A stretch of DNA of 64,000 bases from JBBDMX01 sp040878035 (GCA_040878035.1 JBBDMX010000088.1:1-64000); one strand, 5' to 3'. Counted from the stretch's first letter, positions 25,774-34,098 are shown. Numbers and translations: made by a program. The notes: a model not told the origin generated them from the sequence alone.

Positions 25774-28700
25774 ATGCCTCGCCTTTCACTCATCGCCCTG
25801 ATCCTGGCCACCGTCGCCCTCCCCACCGGCGCCGCCGACACCCTTAGCATCCCCATCGCCCGCGATACCTGGGTCTCGGACTACCACGATGACAAGAACG
25901 ATGAACGCCACGGCAACAACGGCGGCGACACCCGCCTCAAAACCAAGGGCAGCCAGGAACTGGTCCTGCTCGACATCGACCCGGCCCAGATCGCACAAAC
26001 CAAGCGGGTCATCACCCACGTCACGCTGCACCTGCACACGCGCGGCGATCAACCGCAACGCCGCGTCACCGTCTCCACGCTCGCCACCCCCTGGAACGAA
26101 GGCACCGCCCGCGGGTACGCGCCGCAGGCCGGCAGCGCCACCTTCAACCAGGCGATGCGTGGCCAGCGCGACTGGGCCTATCCCCAGGGTGACCTCACCA
26201 CCGCATCGCTGGGTCAGGGTCACACGATCTGGAGTTTCGCCGACGCCACTGGCCCCGACGCCGCCGGCTGGCAGACCATTCGCGTCGAGCCGCGCGTGCT
26301 GGCCGCACGCCTCGCCGGCATCAGCCAGGGGTTCGTCGTCATGGACGACACCGGCTCGGAATACCAGCGTGACGGCGAAAAGTTCACCTACCACCTCTTT
26401 CCCAACCGCTGGCTCGACAGCCGCGAGTCGGGCCGCAACACCGCGCCCTATTTCACGGTGACGCTGGGTGATCGCGACGACCAACCCCCGCTGGCGGTCA
26501 CGGATATGGCATTCAGCACCCAAGCCCGGCCATGCGAGTCCTCTCGCTTGGCCGGGATCGATCGCCCGCCGCTTGAACCCTTGCCCCCAAGCCAGGCGAT
26601 CATCTCCTGGCTCACGCCGCGCGACCACGGCCCGGCGGGCACCCTGGGTTTCCACGTGATGCTCACGCGGCACCGTGACGTAAAGAAGATGGATGTGCCG
26701 CGTTACCTGATCCCCATGGCCGGCCAACCCGGCCAACCCGGTCCATCCGGGGGGCGCGTGACCCTGCACCTGCGCGACATGGACCTGCGGCCGGGCGAGG
26801 CGGTCACGCTCGCCATCGCCGCCGTCGATGCCGTGGGCAACATCGGCCCGGCGGCCACGGTGCAGGGCCGCGTGTCGGACCACGCCGCGCCGCAACTGCC
26901 GCCCGCCCCGGCACAGCCATTCACTCAACAAGCTCCCCTGCCCACCTTCGCCGGCCTCAAGATCGCCATCATCGACCCGCTGGACAAGGTTCAACCCATC
27001 ACCGGCAAGCTGATTCCCGCGCACGAGCCGGGTTACCTCGCCGCCAATCACCTCTGGTCCGCCAAGGATCGCGTGATCCGCCTCTATGCCGCCCGTAACG
27101 AATTCGTTGCCTTCCAACTGCTGTTGGAAGGCGAGGCAAATGACCTGCAAATCGACCTCAAATCGCCGTGGCAAAACGCCGCGAATCTGCCCGCCGGCGC
27201 CGCCGGCCTGATGCGACTGGCATACGTTGACACCGATGCCGGCCCGCTGCCCGATCCGCTTGTACCCGTCGTTGCCGCCATCGCAGTTCCCAACAAGGGC
27301 CATCGCTTTGCCGCCTTTCTTGCCGACCTCTATGTACCGCACGACGCCAAGCCCGGCGTGCATCGCGGCAGCCTTGTGCTCACGCACGATCAGCAGCGAC
27401 TGGAGATTCCCATCGAGCTGCACGTGTGGCCCTTCACCCTGCCCGATCGTCTGTCGTTCCTGCCGGAGATGAACTGCTACGGCTTACCATCTCCGCCGCT
27501 CGAGGTGGCGTACTATCGGCTGGCACACGTGCACCGCACGTGCCTCAATCGCCTGCCCTACAACTGGCGCGGCCAGGTGCACGACCTGGCGCCCAAGTGG
27601 GACGGCCAACGCTTCGACTGGACCGACTACAACAAGCGATTCGGCCCGCTGGTCGACGGCTCGGCGTTCGCCGACCTGCCCCGCGCAAGCATGCCCGTCG
27701 ATGTGTTCTACCTGCCGCTCAATGAAAACTGGCCGATGGACATCGAGCGCGGCTTCGGCGGGGGGTACTGGCCCGAAAATGCCCTGACACCGGAGTATCG
27801 CCAGCAATTCGTTTCGGCGGTCCGCCAGTTCGCCCTGCATTTTGCGCAGAAGAATTGGACGCGAACGCAGGCTGAGTTCTATCTCAACGGCAAGGTCTAC
27901 AATAAGCGTCCCGGCTGGAGCAGGGCATCGTCGCCATGGGTCTTTGACGAGCCGGTGAACACGCAGGATTTCTGGGCCTTACGCTGGTATGGCCAGGCGT
28001 TCAAGGAAGGCGCCGACCCCCTCTCCCTTGGGGAGAGGGCTGGGGTGAGGGCGCCACCAGATGACGCGCAGCCACCGGAAAACACGAAAGCACCGGGTGG
28101 ACGTGCATCCGATGGATTGAGTCCCAGTTCACCCCGCGCTACGCCCCACGCACCCTCACCCGGCCTCGAAGACTCGGCCACCCTCTCCCAGGGGGAGAGG
28201 GGGCTCGTCTTCCGCGCCGACATCTCCCGCCCGCAATGGCAACGCGACATCCTCGACGAGGTCCTGGACGTCAACGTCGTCGGCGGCGCCTTCCGCCAGC
28301 ACCGCCGCACCGTGAGGGATCGCGCCGCCCGTCACCCGCAACTGGTCATCAACTACGGCAGCGCCAACCCGATCGCCGAATCCAATGTGCAGCCCGCCGC
28401 CTGGTGCCTCGAAGCCTGGAGCCTGGGCGCCGACGGCGTGCTGCCCTGGCAAACCGTCGGCAACGAGCAATCCTGGCAGAAGGCCGACACGCTGTCGCTT
28501 TTCTATCCGCCGCGCGATGAAATCAAGCACCCGCTGCCGAGCATTCGCCTCAAAGCCTTTCGCCGCGGGCAGCAGGATGTCGAGTACCTGACACTGCTGA
28601 TGAAAGCCACGCGCCAGCCGCGCTGGGCGGTGGCGCAGGCGCTGCATGATGCCCAAAAGCTCGACGGTCGCACGCCCGGCGCCGATCCCGATGTCGCCCA

Positions 28701-28788
28701 GGCCCCGCGCTTCGACGGCATCGATCCCGCGGCCCTCTGGCAGCTGCGCCTGCGCGTCGCGGCGATGATCCAGCAGGCGGATCGCTGA
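25774..28788 (+). CDS. Secreted DUF4091 / GH123-like protein
   Basis: A 1004-residue exported protein with signal peptide LSLIALILATVALPTGAAD. Residues 22-220 look like a DNRLRE-type beta-sandwich (RDTWVSDYHDDKNDERHGNN, TRLKTKGSQELVLLDID). A fibronectin-like segment follows (about 240-360). The C-terminal half resembles DUF4091/GH123 glycosidases: FLPEMNCYGLPSPP, then NYGSANPIAESN and GADGVLPWQTVGN, ending RLKAFRRGQQDVEYLTLLMK. The likely role is breakdown of a complex glycan, but the catalytic Asp-Glu pair cannot be placed surely. Residues 748-810 are a complete R4 pair read in frame, right in the glycosidase part. This is the largest repeat insertion seen here, and the protein may be damaged or may tolerate it. 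Confidence 0.82.
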   Translation: MPRLSLIALILATVALPTGAADTLSIPIARDTWVSDYHDDKNDERHGNNGGDTRLKTKGSQELVLLDIDPAQIAQTKRVITHVTLHLHTRGDQPQRRVTVSTLATPWNEGTARGYAPQAGSATFNQAMRGQRDWAYPQGDLTTASLGQGHTIWSFADATGPDAAGWQTIRVEPRVLAARLAGISQGFVVMDDTGSEYQRDGEKFTYHLFPNRWLDSRESGRNTAPYFTVTLGDRDDQPPLAVTDMAFSTQARPCESSRLAGIDRPPLEPLPPSQAIISWLTPRDHGPAGTLGFHVMLTRHRDVKKMDVPRYLIPMAGQPGQPGPSGGRVTLHLRDMDLRPGEAVTLAIAAVDAVGNIGPAATVQGRVSDHAAPQLPPAPAQPFTQQAPLPTFAGLKIAIIDPLDKVQPITGKLIPAHEPGYLAANHLWSAKDRVIRLYAARNEFVAFQLLLEGEANDLQIDLKSPWQNAANLPAGAAGLMRLAYVDTDAGPLPDPLVPVVAAIAVPNKGHRFAAFLADLYVPHDAKPGVHRGSLVLTHDQQRLEIPIELHVWPFTLPDRLSFLPEMNCYGLPSPPLEVAYYRLAHVHRTCLNRLPYNWRGQVHDLAPKWDGQRFDWTDYNKRFGPLVDGSAFADLPRASMPVDVFYLPLNENWPMDIERGFGGGYWPENALTPEYRQQFVSAVRQFALHFAQKNWTRTQAEFYLNGKVYNKRPGWSRASSPWVFDEPVNTQDFWALRWYGQAFKEGADPLSLGERAGVRAPPDDAQPPENTKAPGGRASDGLSPSSPRATPHAPSPGLEDSATLSQGERGLVFRADISRPQWQRDILDEVLDVNVVGGAFRQHRRTVRDRAARHPQLVINYGSANPIAESNVQPAAWCLEAWSLGADGVLPWQTVGNEQSWQKADTLSLFYPPRDEIKHPLPSIRLKAFRRGQQDVEYLTLLMKATRQPRWAVAQALHDAQKLDGRTPGADPDVAQAPRFDGIDPAALWQLRLRVAAMIQQADR
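28017..28203. repeat. Complete R4 composite inside the DUF4091 gene
   Basis: The left end is the CTGGGGTGAGGG subtype (28017-28051). The right end is the GGCCGGGTGAGGG subtype in reverse (28151-28203). About 100 unique nt lie between. Open in frame throughout (187 nt), giving residues such as DPLSLGERAGVRAPP and SPGLEDSATLSQGERG. Confidence 0.9.
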
Positions 28789-28931
28789 TCTGCTCTTTTT
28801 GAAAACGCCCTGTAACTCAACTGGACATTCCCCACCGCTTGCACTACAACCACCCGACGTGAGGGATCGGCCCGTGGGAGGGTGCGACCCATCTGAGGTT
28901 CACACAACCGCATCACTCAAGGAGATCGACT

Positions 28932-29429
28932 ATGGCGATGTTCATCGGCGAGGCATTGGTCGGCGAAGGCAACGAGGTGGCGCACATTGATCTGCTCATC
29001 GGCGACAAGGCCGGGCCTGTCGGCGCGGCGTTCGCCAATGCCCTCGCCGACCAGAAGGCCGGCCACTCCAACCTGCTGGCGGTGCTGGCGCCCAACCTGG
29101 CGGTCAAGCCCGCCACCGTGCTCATCACCAAGGTCACCATCAAGGGCGCCCGCCAGGCGGTGCAGATGTTCGGCCCGGCGCAGGCCGCCGTCGCCAAGGC
29201 CGTGGCCGACTCCGTCGCCGAGGGCGTGATCCCCAAGGACAAGTGCGAAGACTATGTGATCATCTGCGGCGTGTTCATCCACTGGGAGGCCGCCGACGAC
29301 ACCAAGATCTACAACTACAACTACGAGGCCGCCAAGCTCTCGATCGCCCGCGCGCTGAAGAACGAGCCCAGCGCGCAGGAAATGATCAGCAAGAAGGACT
29401 CGGCCAAGCACCCGTTTAGCCCCAAGTAG
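28932..29429 (+). CDS. fae: Formaldehyde-activating enzyme
   Basis: A 165-residue enzyme that condenses formaldehyde with tetrahydromethanopterin in the C1 pathway known from methylotrophs and planctomycetes. It shows the family start (MFIGEALVGEGNEVAHIDLL, with the catalytic His), KAGHSNLLAVLAPNL, and VTIKGARQAVQMFGPAQA, which covers the pterin site. It ends in the usual basic stretch (KKDSAKHPFSPK). AAGGAG lies 8 nt before ATG 28932. A strong terminator follows. No other H4MPT-pathway gene is in the window, so this is a monocistronic locus. Confidence 0.96.
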   Translation: MAMFIGEALVGEGNEVAHIDLLIGDKAGPVGAAFANALADQKAGHSNLLAVLAPNLAVKPATVLITKVTIKGARQAVQMFGPAQAAVAKAVADSVAEGVIPKDKCEDYVIICGVFIHWEAADDTKIYNYNYEAAKLSIARALKNEPSAQEMISKKDSAKHPFSPK

Positions 29430-29462
29430 GGTCGCCACGCCGGCCGCAGTTGCACGCGCGCT

Positions 29463-29500
29463 AAAGCCAGGGGATCCGCCGCGGGTCCCCTGGCTTTATT
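29463..29500 (+). terminator. Rho-independent terminator of fae
   Basis: Perfect 12-bp arms (29463-29474 AAAGCCAGGGGA and 29486-29497 TCCCCTGGCTTT) with an 11-nt GC-rich loop that can pair further, ending in TTTATT. It lies 34 nt after the fae stop. The symmetric A/T flanks would also work for the convergent DUF3309 gene. Confidence 0.85.
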
Positions 29501-29503
29501 GTC

Positions 29504-29659
29504 TTACAGCCTGCCCAGCAGCAGCAGGATGACGATGATCAGCAGCACCAGCCCCAAGCCGCCGGCGGGGTAGGCGCCCCACTGTCGGCTGTAGGGGTAG
29601 ACCGGCAGCGCGCCCAGCAGTAACAGGATCAAGACGATGATGAGAATGGTGCCTAGCAT
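29504..29659 (-). CDS. DUF3309 small membrane protein (51 residues)
   Basis: This 51-residue protein reads MLGTILIIVLILLLLGALP, then a polar turn YPYSRQWGAYPAGGLG, then LVLLIIVILLLLGRL. Two hydrophobic helices around a WG-containing loop ending in GR are the hallmark of DUF3309. AAGGAG lies 8 nt before its ATG on the minus strand, supporting expression. Function unknown; the family is often found near stress genes. It converges on fae and shares the terminator. Confidence 0.88.
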   Translation of the reverse strand: MLGTILIIVLILLLLGALPVYPYSRQWGAYPAGGLGLVLLIIVILLLLGRL

Positions 29660-29690
29660 GGTGCGATCTCCTTATTCAGCGGACGCGGCA

Positions 29691-29780
29691 AGCCGCGGCG
29701 CTTCGTATGGAACATAGAACACAGTCTTCATTTCTTCACTATTTCACTACTTCACTTCTCACTTTTCACTTTCGCATCCC
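29691..29780. repeat. R3 copy plus R7 word run
   Basis: GGACGCGGCAAGCCGCGG then CGCTTCGTATG (R3) at 29691-29720, followed by CACTATTTCACTACTTCACT-type words to the stop of the sigma-54 activator at 29781. This is the same R3 plus R7 combination seen after pyrR and pyrB, in reverse. Confidence 0.78.
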
Positions 29781-31268
29781 TCAGACCGCCAGCGCCTCGC
29801 ACGGTTCGGGAGTACTTTCGCCCCCGGATTCGCCCCCGGATTCGCCCCCGGATTCGCGCCCGGACTTGCCCCCAGATTCGCTCCCGGACTTGTCCTCGGA
29901 CTTGCCCCCGGCTTCTCCCCCGTCGGGTGGGGTGCCCTGGTAGGCATTGAGGCGGTTGTAGATGGTCTTGAGGCTCACGCCCAGGGCGCGGGCGACACGG
30001 GGCTTGTCGCCGCCGAAGCGGCGCAGGGCCTCGTAGATCATTCGCCGTTCCACCTCGGCGATGGTGGCGCCCAGCGGCACCCACAGCCGGGCCGCGCCCC
30101 CGGAGTCGCCGTGGCGCTGCGACCAGTCATCGGGGCGGATGAGCATGTTGGCGCTGATGGCCTGGTCGGACACGATGAAGGCGCGATGCACCAGGTTGTG
30201 CAGTTGCCGCACGTTGCCCGGCCAGAAGTACTGCCGCATGTGCTCCAGGGCGCGGGGCTCGAAGCGCTTGTCGGTGTTCGCCTGGCGGTTTAGCTCCGCC
30301 AGGAACTGATGGGCCAGCAGTTCCACATCGCTGCCACGCTCGCGCAGCGGCGGCACACTCAGCGGAAACACCGACAGGCGATAGAGCAGATCCTCGCGGA
30401 AGCGGTGCTCCGCCACGGCGGCGGCCGGCTCGCGATTGGTCGCCGCCAGCACGCGAACGTCCACCGCGATCTCCTCCTCCCCGCCCACCCGCACGAAGCG
30501 CCCGCTCTCGAGCACGCGCAACAGCTTCACCTGAAGCTCCTGGGGCATCTCCATCACCTCATCCAGCAGCAGCGTCCCGCCGTCGGCGCGTTCGAAGACG
30601 CCCCGGCGGAAACGCTCGGCGCCGGTGAACGCGCCTTTCTCGTGCCCGAACAACTCGCTCTCGATCAGGTTTGCCGGCACGGCCCCGCAGTTGAGCGTGA
30701 GGAACGGCTTATCGTGGCGGGCGCTGTGCTGGTGAATCGTCTGCGCCACCAGTTCCTTGCCCACGCCGCTTTCACCGACGATCAGCACCGTGGCGTCCGT
30801 CGCCGCCACGCGCTGGATCAGGTGATAGAGCTTTTGCATGACCGGGGATCGGCCCAGCATCGGCCCGAAGCGATCGTCGTCGCCGGGCGCTGCCGAGTGA
30901 TCCCCAGTCATGGTTGATTTAGCGATGTCCGTCAGGTGCCGGGTCAGGCGTTCCTGGTCGATGGGCTTGGTGAGGTAGTCGCGCACGCCATGGCGCAGGC
31001 AGGTCACCGCCGAATCGATGTCGGCGGCCTCGACGGTGATGATGATGTCGCCGAGGCCACGCTGCACCAGGGTGTCCAGCAGCGGCCCGGCGTTGCCGTC
31101 GGGCAGGGACCAGTTGACGATCACCAGGTCGGGCCGATTGCAGTCGAGTTCCGCGCGGGCCTGGCGCAGGCTGCCCACGGCCGAGGTGGCAAAACCATGT
31201 TGCTCCACCAGGTGCGCCAGGGCGTGCAGCCCCTGGAGATCCGGTTCGATAAGCAGGGCACGCTGCAT
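29781..31268 (-). CDS. Sigma-54-dependent activator with degenerate receiver domain
   Basis: A 495-residue NtrC-family regulator. Residues 1-120 form a receiver-like domain, but the phospho-acceptor position reads LVIVNWSLPDG, with Asn for Asp, and the acidic pair is EPD. The LTKP lysine is kept. The AAA+ domain has Walker A GESGVGKEL, the sigma-54 contact loop GAFTGA and Walker B GTLLLDEV. The C-terminal Fis-like helix-turn-helix reads RVARALGVSLKTIYNRL. A 35-residue Gly/Glu/Ser/Lys tail follows, coded by a 12-nt minisatellite. ATG 31268 has GGAG 8 nt upstream. Because phosphorylation looks impossible, it may be constitutive or controlled by a ligand or partner. It is divergent from the PRC-barrel gene, which has a sigma-54 promoter. 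Confidence 0.92.
   Translation of the reverse strand: MQRALLIEPDLQGLHALAHLVEQHGFATSAVGSLRQARAELDCNRPDLVIVNWSLPDGNAGPLLDTLVQRGLGDIIITVEAADIDSAVTCLRHGVRDYLTKPIDQERLTRHLTDIAKSTMTGDHSAAPGDDDRFGPMLGRSPVMQKLYHLIQRVAATDATVLIVGESGVGKELVAQTIHQHSARHDKPFLTLNCGAVPANLIESELFGHEKGAFTGAERFRRGVFERADGGTLLLDEVMEMPQELQVKLLRVLESGRFVRVGGEEEIAVDVRVLAATNREPAAAVAEHRFREDLLYRLSVFPLSVPPLRERGSDVELLAHQFLAELNRQANTDKRFEPRALEHMRQYFWPGNVRQLHNLVHRAFIVSDQAISANMLIRPDDWSQRHGDSGGAARLWVPLGATIAEVERRMIYEALRRFGGDKPRVARALGVSLKTIYNRLNAYQGTPPDGGEAGGKSEDKSGSESGGKSGRESGGESGGESGGESTPEPCEALAV
29818..29905. repeat. 12-nt C5N7 minisatellite in the activator tail
   Basis: Tandem CCCCCGGATTCG units (three exact, four or more decayed). On the coding strand these are G5N7 runs giving GGES/GGKS tetrapeptides. 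They lie after the DNA-binding domain, where length change is likely tolerated. Four or more evenly spaced G-runs could form a G-quadruplex. Confidence 0.85.
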
Positions 31269-31397
31269 GGCAAGTTCTCCGCTGTAAGAGAGCTTTGGGG
31301 GCGTCCGTGTCGCCCTATGCAGTATGAGTAGCCCGGCAGCGATGCGGCCGACCATCCGGCATCGCATGTATCCGTCTTGCGGTTTTCAGCTTGTTGT

Positions 31398-31420
31398 GAT
31401 CTAGGGGAATGCCCTAGATC
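31398..31420. promoter_or_regulatory. Palindrome, candidate upstream activator site
   Basis: GATCTAGGG, five bases, CCCTAGATC: perfect 9-bp arms in the 527-nt intergenic region between the sigma-54 activator and the PRC-barrel gene. It is about 225 nt upstream of the -24/-12 element, a normal distance for an NtrC-type binding site, and about 130 nt upstream of the activator's own start, so autoregulation is also possible. Confidence 0.55.
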
Positions 31421-31432
31421 GTGGCGATCTGC

Positions 31433-31496
31433 GAAGCTGCTGCTTCTGGCTCTCCAAGTGTGTAATGCCTGCAAGCGTCTGCAAATTCTGCAAGCG
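31433..31496. promoter_or_regulatory. Second inverted repeat and three CTGCAA direct repeats
   Basis: GAAGC-TGCT-GCTTC (31433-31446) is followed by CTGCAAGCG, CTGCAAATT and CTGCAAGCG starting at 31469, 31479 and 31488, about one helical turn apart. Spacing on one DNA face suggests cooperative protein binding. The rest of the 31269-31795 gap shows no coding signal. Confidence 0.4.
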
Positions 31497-31645
31497 CAGC
31501 GACGCGCGATTCCATGATCCAGCAAGGCTTTTGCGACGATTCCCGCGCGCCGGCATCGGCGGATCACGAGGGCGGCGCATAGGGGCAGCGCTGAATTGCG
31601 GCGGTCTTCACGCCGTTGTGGGCCGAACAAGCCGGCACGCGCCCA

Positions 31646-31662
31646 TCGGCACTGGCTTTGCT
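31646..31662 (+). promoter_or_regulatory. Sigma-54 (-24/-12) promoter of the PRC-barrel gene
   Basis: TCGGCACTGGCTTTGCT matches the TGGCAC-N5-TTGC consensus. The invariant GG (31648-31649) and GC (31660-31661) are separated by exactly 10 nt. It lies about 135 nt upstream of the PRC-barrel start and next to a sigma-54 activator gene. Confidence 0.72.
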
Positions 31663-31795
31663 TTACCGACCCGGTAACGAGCGTGTGTGTATCCGCTCGC
31701 AGCCGTACTACATGCAACCCACACCGTCGGCTGACGGGCGACGTTACGGCGCGTTGGCTTGCCAGCGACACAGGTAATAGGAAAGGATGGTCACC

Positions 31796-33175
31796 ATGCG
31801 ACGCCAAACACCCCCCAGAGCAGCGCTATGGATCGCCGGCGTGGCCACCGCCCTGGCGCTCCCCGCCGGCGCGATGGCTGCGGACACCACTAACGGCCAG
31901 GACACCGGCCGCTACGCGCCTAGCAACGCGCAGCAGGACGCCCGTCAACGCGACGCGGCCACCGACGTGAACAGGAAGGACGTCGGCACGTTGGACCGCA
32001 CCACCCTGCGCGCCGACACCATGGTGGACAACCAGCGCGCCAGCCAGTTGATCAGCGCGGAAGTGCGCAACCCGCAGAACCAGACCCTGGGCAAGATCCA
32101 CGAAGCGGTCATCGACGCCGATCAGGGCCAGGCTCAGTATGCGATTTTGTCGCACGGCGGGCTGATGGGCATCGGCGACAAACTGCTGGCGGTGCCGCTG
32201 CACAAGCTTCAGATGTCCGCCAACCGCAACTATGTGGTGTTGGATGTCTCGCTTCAGAAGGTGAAGGACGCCAAGGGATTCAGCGGTGATTCGTACCCGG
32301 CGCGTGCGGACTTTGCCTGGGCCGGCTTTGAGAAGTCCAACCAGAGGAAGTCTAACGCCGGCGCCATGAACCTCGACTCCAACTCGGACCTCAACGGCTC
32401 GTCCGAGCAGATCATCTACCGCCAGACCCAGACGCGCGAGGAACGCGTATATGGTTTGCAGGGTGATCGCATGAGCGACCGCGTGGTGCGGGACCCGGTC
32501 GAGCAGCCGCGGGCGCGCCTGCGCTTCAACACGCTCACGCGCAGCTACGAGTACATCCCTGAGCAGGAACAGCGGGCGCAGGCGCGTGCCCAGGCGACTG
32601 CCCAGCGTGAACTCTACGGGCTGCAAGGCGATGCGCGTCAGCCCCAGCAGCGCGATCAGGTGCAGTTGGATACCACCAATCGCAGCTACGAGTACAAGGC
32701 CCAGCGCGACACCACCCAGAGCAGCGCCAAGGCTGACCTCCACGCTGACAAGGCGCGCAGCGGGCAAGATCACACTATGATGAAGCGTGACTTTGCCGCC
32801 ATCGACTGGCGCGCCGACGACGCCTGGACGCACAAGCTCAGCGCCATCGTCGGCCTGGACGTCAACGACAGCCAGGGCACCGACGTCGCCGAGATCAACG
32901 ACGTGGTGATCGACCTGTCGAGCGGTCGGATCCAGTATGCGGCCCTGTCCACCGGTGCGTGGTATGAGTTTGGCACAACCAAGCTCGTGGCCGTGCCCTG
33001 GAGCGCGATTCACATCGACCCCGCCAATGACGTGGCCCGGCTCAATGTGACGCAAAACAAACTGGGCAGCGCCCCCACCATCGAGCGGAACAACTGGCCC
33101 AACCTCAGCGACCGCGAGTTCTCGCAACAGGTGGACGACTACTTCGGGACCGCCGAGCCCCGGACCATGGATTGA
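31796..33175 (+). CDS. Exported PRC-barrel domain protein
   Basis: A 459-residue protein with a signal peptide (RAALWIAGVATALALPAGAMA). It has two PRC-barrel-like domains. The first is around residues 78-150 (RASQLISAEVRNPQNQTLGK, IHEAVIDADQGQAQYAILSH). The second is around 345-425 (HKLSAIVGLDVND, EINDVVIDLSSGRIQYAALS, LVAVPWSAIHID). The long Gln/Arg-rich middle repeats a block: ERVYGLQGD ... NTLTRSYEY, then RELYGLQGD ... TTNRSYEY. PRC barrels occur in stress-induced envelope proteins, and the sigma-54 promoter fits a stress role. ATG 31796 is preferred over 31787 because AAGGA is then 9 nt upstream. Confidence 0.85.
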   Translation: MRRQTPPRAALWIAGVATALALPAGAMAADTTNGQDTGRYAPSNAQQDARQRDAATDVNRKDVGTLDRTTLRADTMVDNQRASQLISAEVRNPQNQTLGKIHEAVIDADQGQAQYAILSHGGLMGIGDKLLAVPLHKLQMSANRNYVVLDVSLQKVKDAKGFSGDSYPARADFAWAGFEKSNQRKSNAGAMNLDSNSDLNGSSEQIIYRQTQTREERVYGLQGDRMSDRVVRDPVEQPRARLRFNTLTRSYEYIPEQEQRAQARAQATAQRELYGLQGDARQPQQRDQVQLDTTNRSYEYKAQRDTTQSSAKADLHADKARSGQDHTMMKRDFAAIDWRADDAWTHKLSAIVGLDVNDSQGTDVAEINDVVIDLSSGRIQYAALSTGAWYEFGTTKLVAVPWSAIHIDPANDVARLNVTQNKLGSAPTIERNNWPNLSDREFSQQVDDYFGTAEPRTMD

Positions 33176-33190
33176 CGCTGTAACGGGTGA

Positions 33191-33258
33191 CCGGATGCGT
33201 CACGGTATTGATCGGCAACGAGAAGTAGCCCTGACGCATCCGGCCCCGTTTTTCGGGG
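33191..33258 (+). terminator. Inverted repeats after the PRC-barrel gene
   Basis: CCGGATGCGTCA (33191-33202) and TGACGCATCCGG (33232-33243) form perfect 12-bp arms around 29 nt, followed at once by CCCCGTTTTTCGGGG. The T-run sits inside the second small stem. This could terminate transcription from either side. Confidence 0.6.
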
Positions 33259-33260
33259 AA

Positions 33261-33356
33261 GTATGAAGTGCGAAGTGCTAGGTACGAAGTGCGAAGTGCG
33301 AAGTGTGAAGTGCCACTTCTGACTTCGTACTTCGTATTTCGTACTTCGCACTTTCC
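33261..33356. repeat. R7 GAAGTGC-word foldback
   Basis: Left arm of GAAGTGCGAAGTG words (33261-33314) and right arm of CTTCGTACTTCGCAC words (33316-33356), with only a few bases between, form one long imperfect hairpin. It ends exactly at the stop codon of the minus-strand gene at 33356. Sister elements: 39549-39648 and 43072-43139. Confidence 0.88.
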
Positions 33357-34045
33357 TAGCGCTGCAAATTCCCCTTGTCCACTTCCTGCTTGGCCATCGA
33401 GGGCAGCAGGTAGTTGGCGCCGCGATAGGCGAACACCTGGCCCGAGAGCGTAAAGACGATCTTGTCGCCACGCTCCTGGGCGATGGTCTCGATGTTCTGC
33501 GTCATCTGGCTGGGAAGCAGGATCATCGGGGCTTCGGGCGACTGGGCGCTGTCGGCCTCGAAGACGAAGACGGATTGCGCGCCATTGGGCGAGCGGATCA
33601 GCCGGCCGCGGCGATGGATGACAAACTCGCCCTCGCGGCGAAGGGAGGTCTGCTTGGCGTCGGGCGAGGTGCCCATGACCGCCGGGTCGCGCGCCAGCAG
33701 CGGCGCCGAGCCTAAGTCGGTCACGGAGGGCGCGCGGCGTGGGGCCGTCAGCGGCGGCTCGGGACGCTTCTCCAGGAGTTGCCGCATCACGTCTTCCGCC
33801 GAGGGCGCATTGGTCGCCTCGGGCGCCTCGGGTGGCGCCGCGGCAGGCGCGGTGGTGGCTTGGTCAGAGCCGCGCGGCGTAAGCCCGCGGTCCGCATCCG
33901 CCGCCGACTCGTCGGCGGGCTGCGTCGTCGGCGCTGTCGCCTCCGGGGCCGGCGCCGGGGCAGCGTCGGCGCGGCTCACGCCATGTATCACCATCGTCAC
34001 CATCGCAACGATCACCACGATCCAAAGCTTGCGGCTGGGCATCAT
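33356..34045 (-). CDS. Exported hypothetical protein with an R1 insertion
   Basis: This 229-residue protein has a signal peptide (KLWIVVIVAMVTMVIHGVSRADA) and an Ala/Pro/Thr-rich spacer to residue 95. A C-terminal domain follows (GEFVIHRRGRLIRSPNGAQS, VFVFEADSAQSPEAPMILLP, and KIVFTLSGQVFAYRGANYLL). The end resembles planctomycete exported proteins of unknown function. Residues 52-60 (DRGLTPRGSD) are a complete R1 repeat read in frame. I recognise no known family. Confidence 0.65.
   Translation of the reverse strand: MMPSRKLWIVVIVAMVTMVIHGVSRADAAPAPAPEATAPTTQPADESAADADRGLTPRGSDQATTAPAAAPPEAPEATNAPSAEDVMRQLLEKRPEPPLTAPRRAPSVTDLGSAPLLARDPAVMGTSPDAKQTSLRREGEFVIHRRGRLIRSPNGAQSVFVFEADSAQSPEAPMILLPSQMTQNIETIAQERGDKIVFTLSGQVFAYRGANYLLPSMAKQEVDKGNLQR
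33864..33890 (+). repeat. R1 copy inside a coding region
   Basis: A perfect 27-nt R1 unit lies in frame within the exported hypothetical gene, in its low-complexity spacer. Translation on the coding strand is RGLTPRGSD. Confidence 0.9.
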
Positions 34046-34098
34046 CGCGCTCCCATGTACTCGGTCGTCCTTCATCATTATCGGCTCATGCGTTTGGG

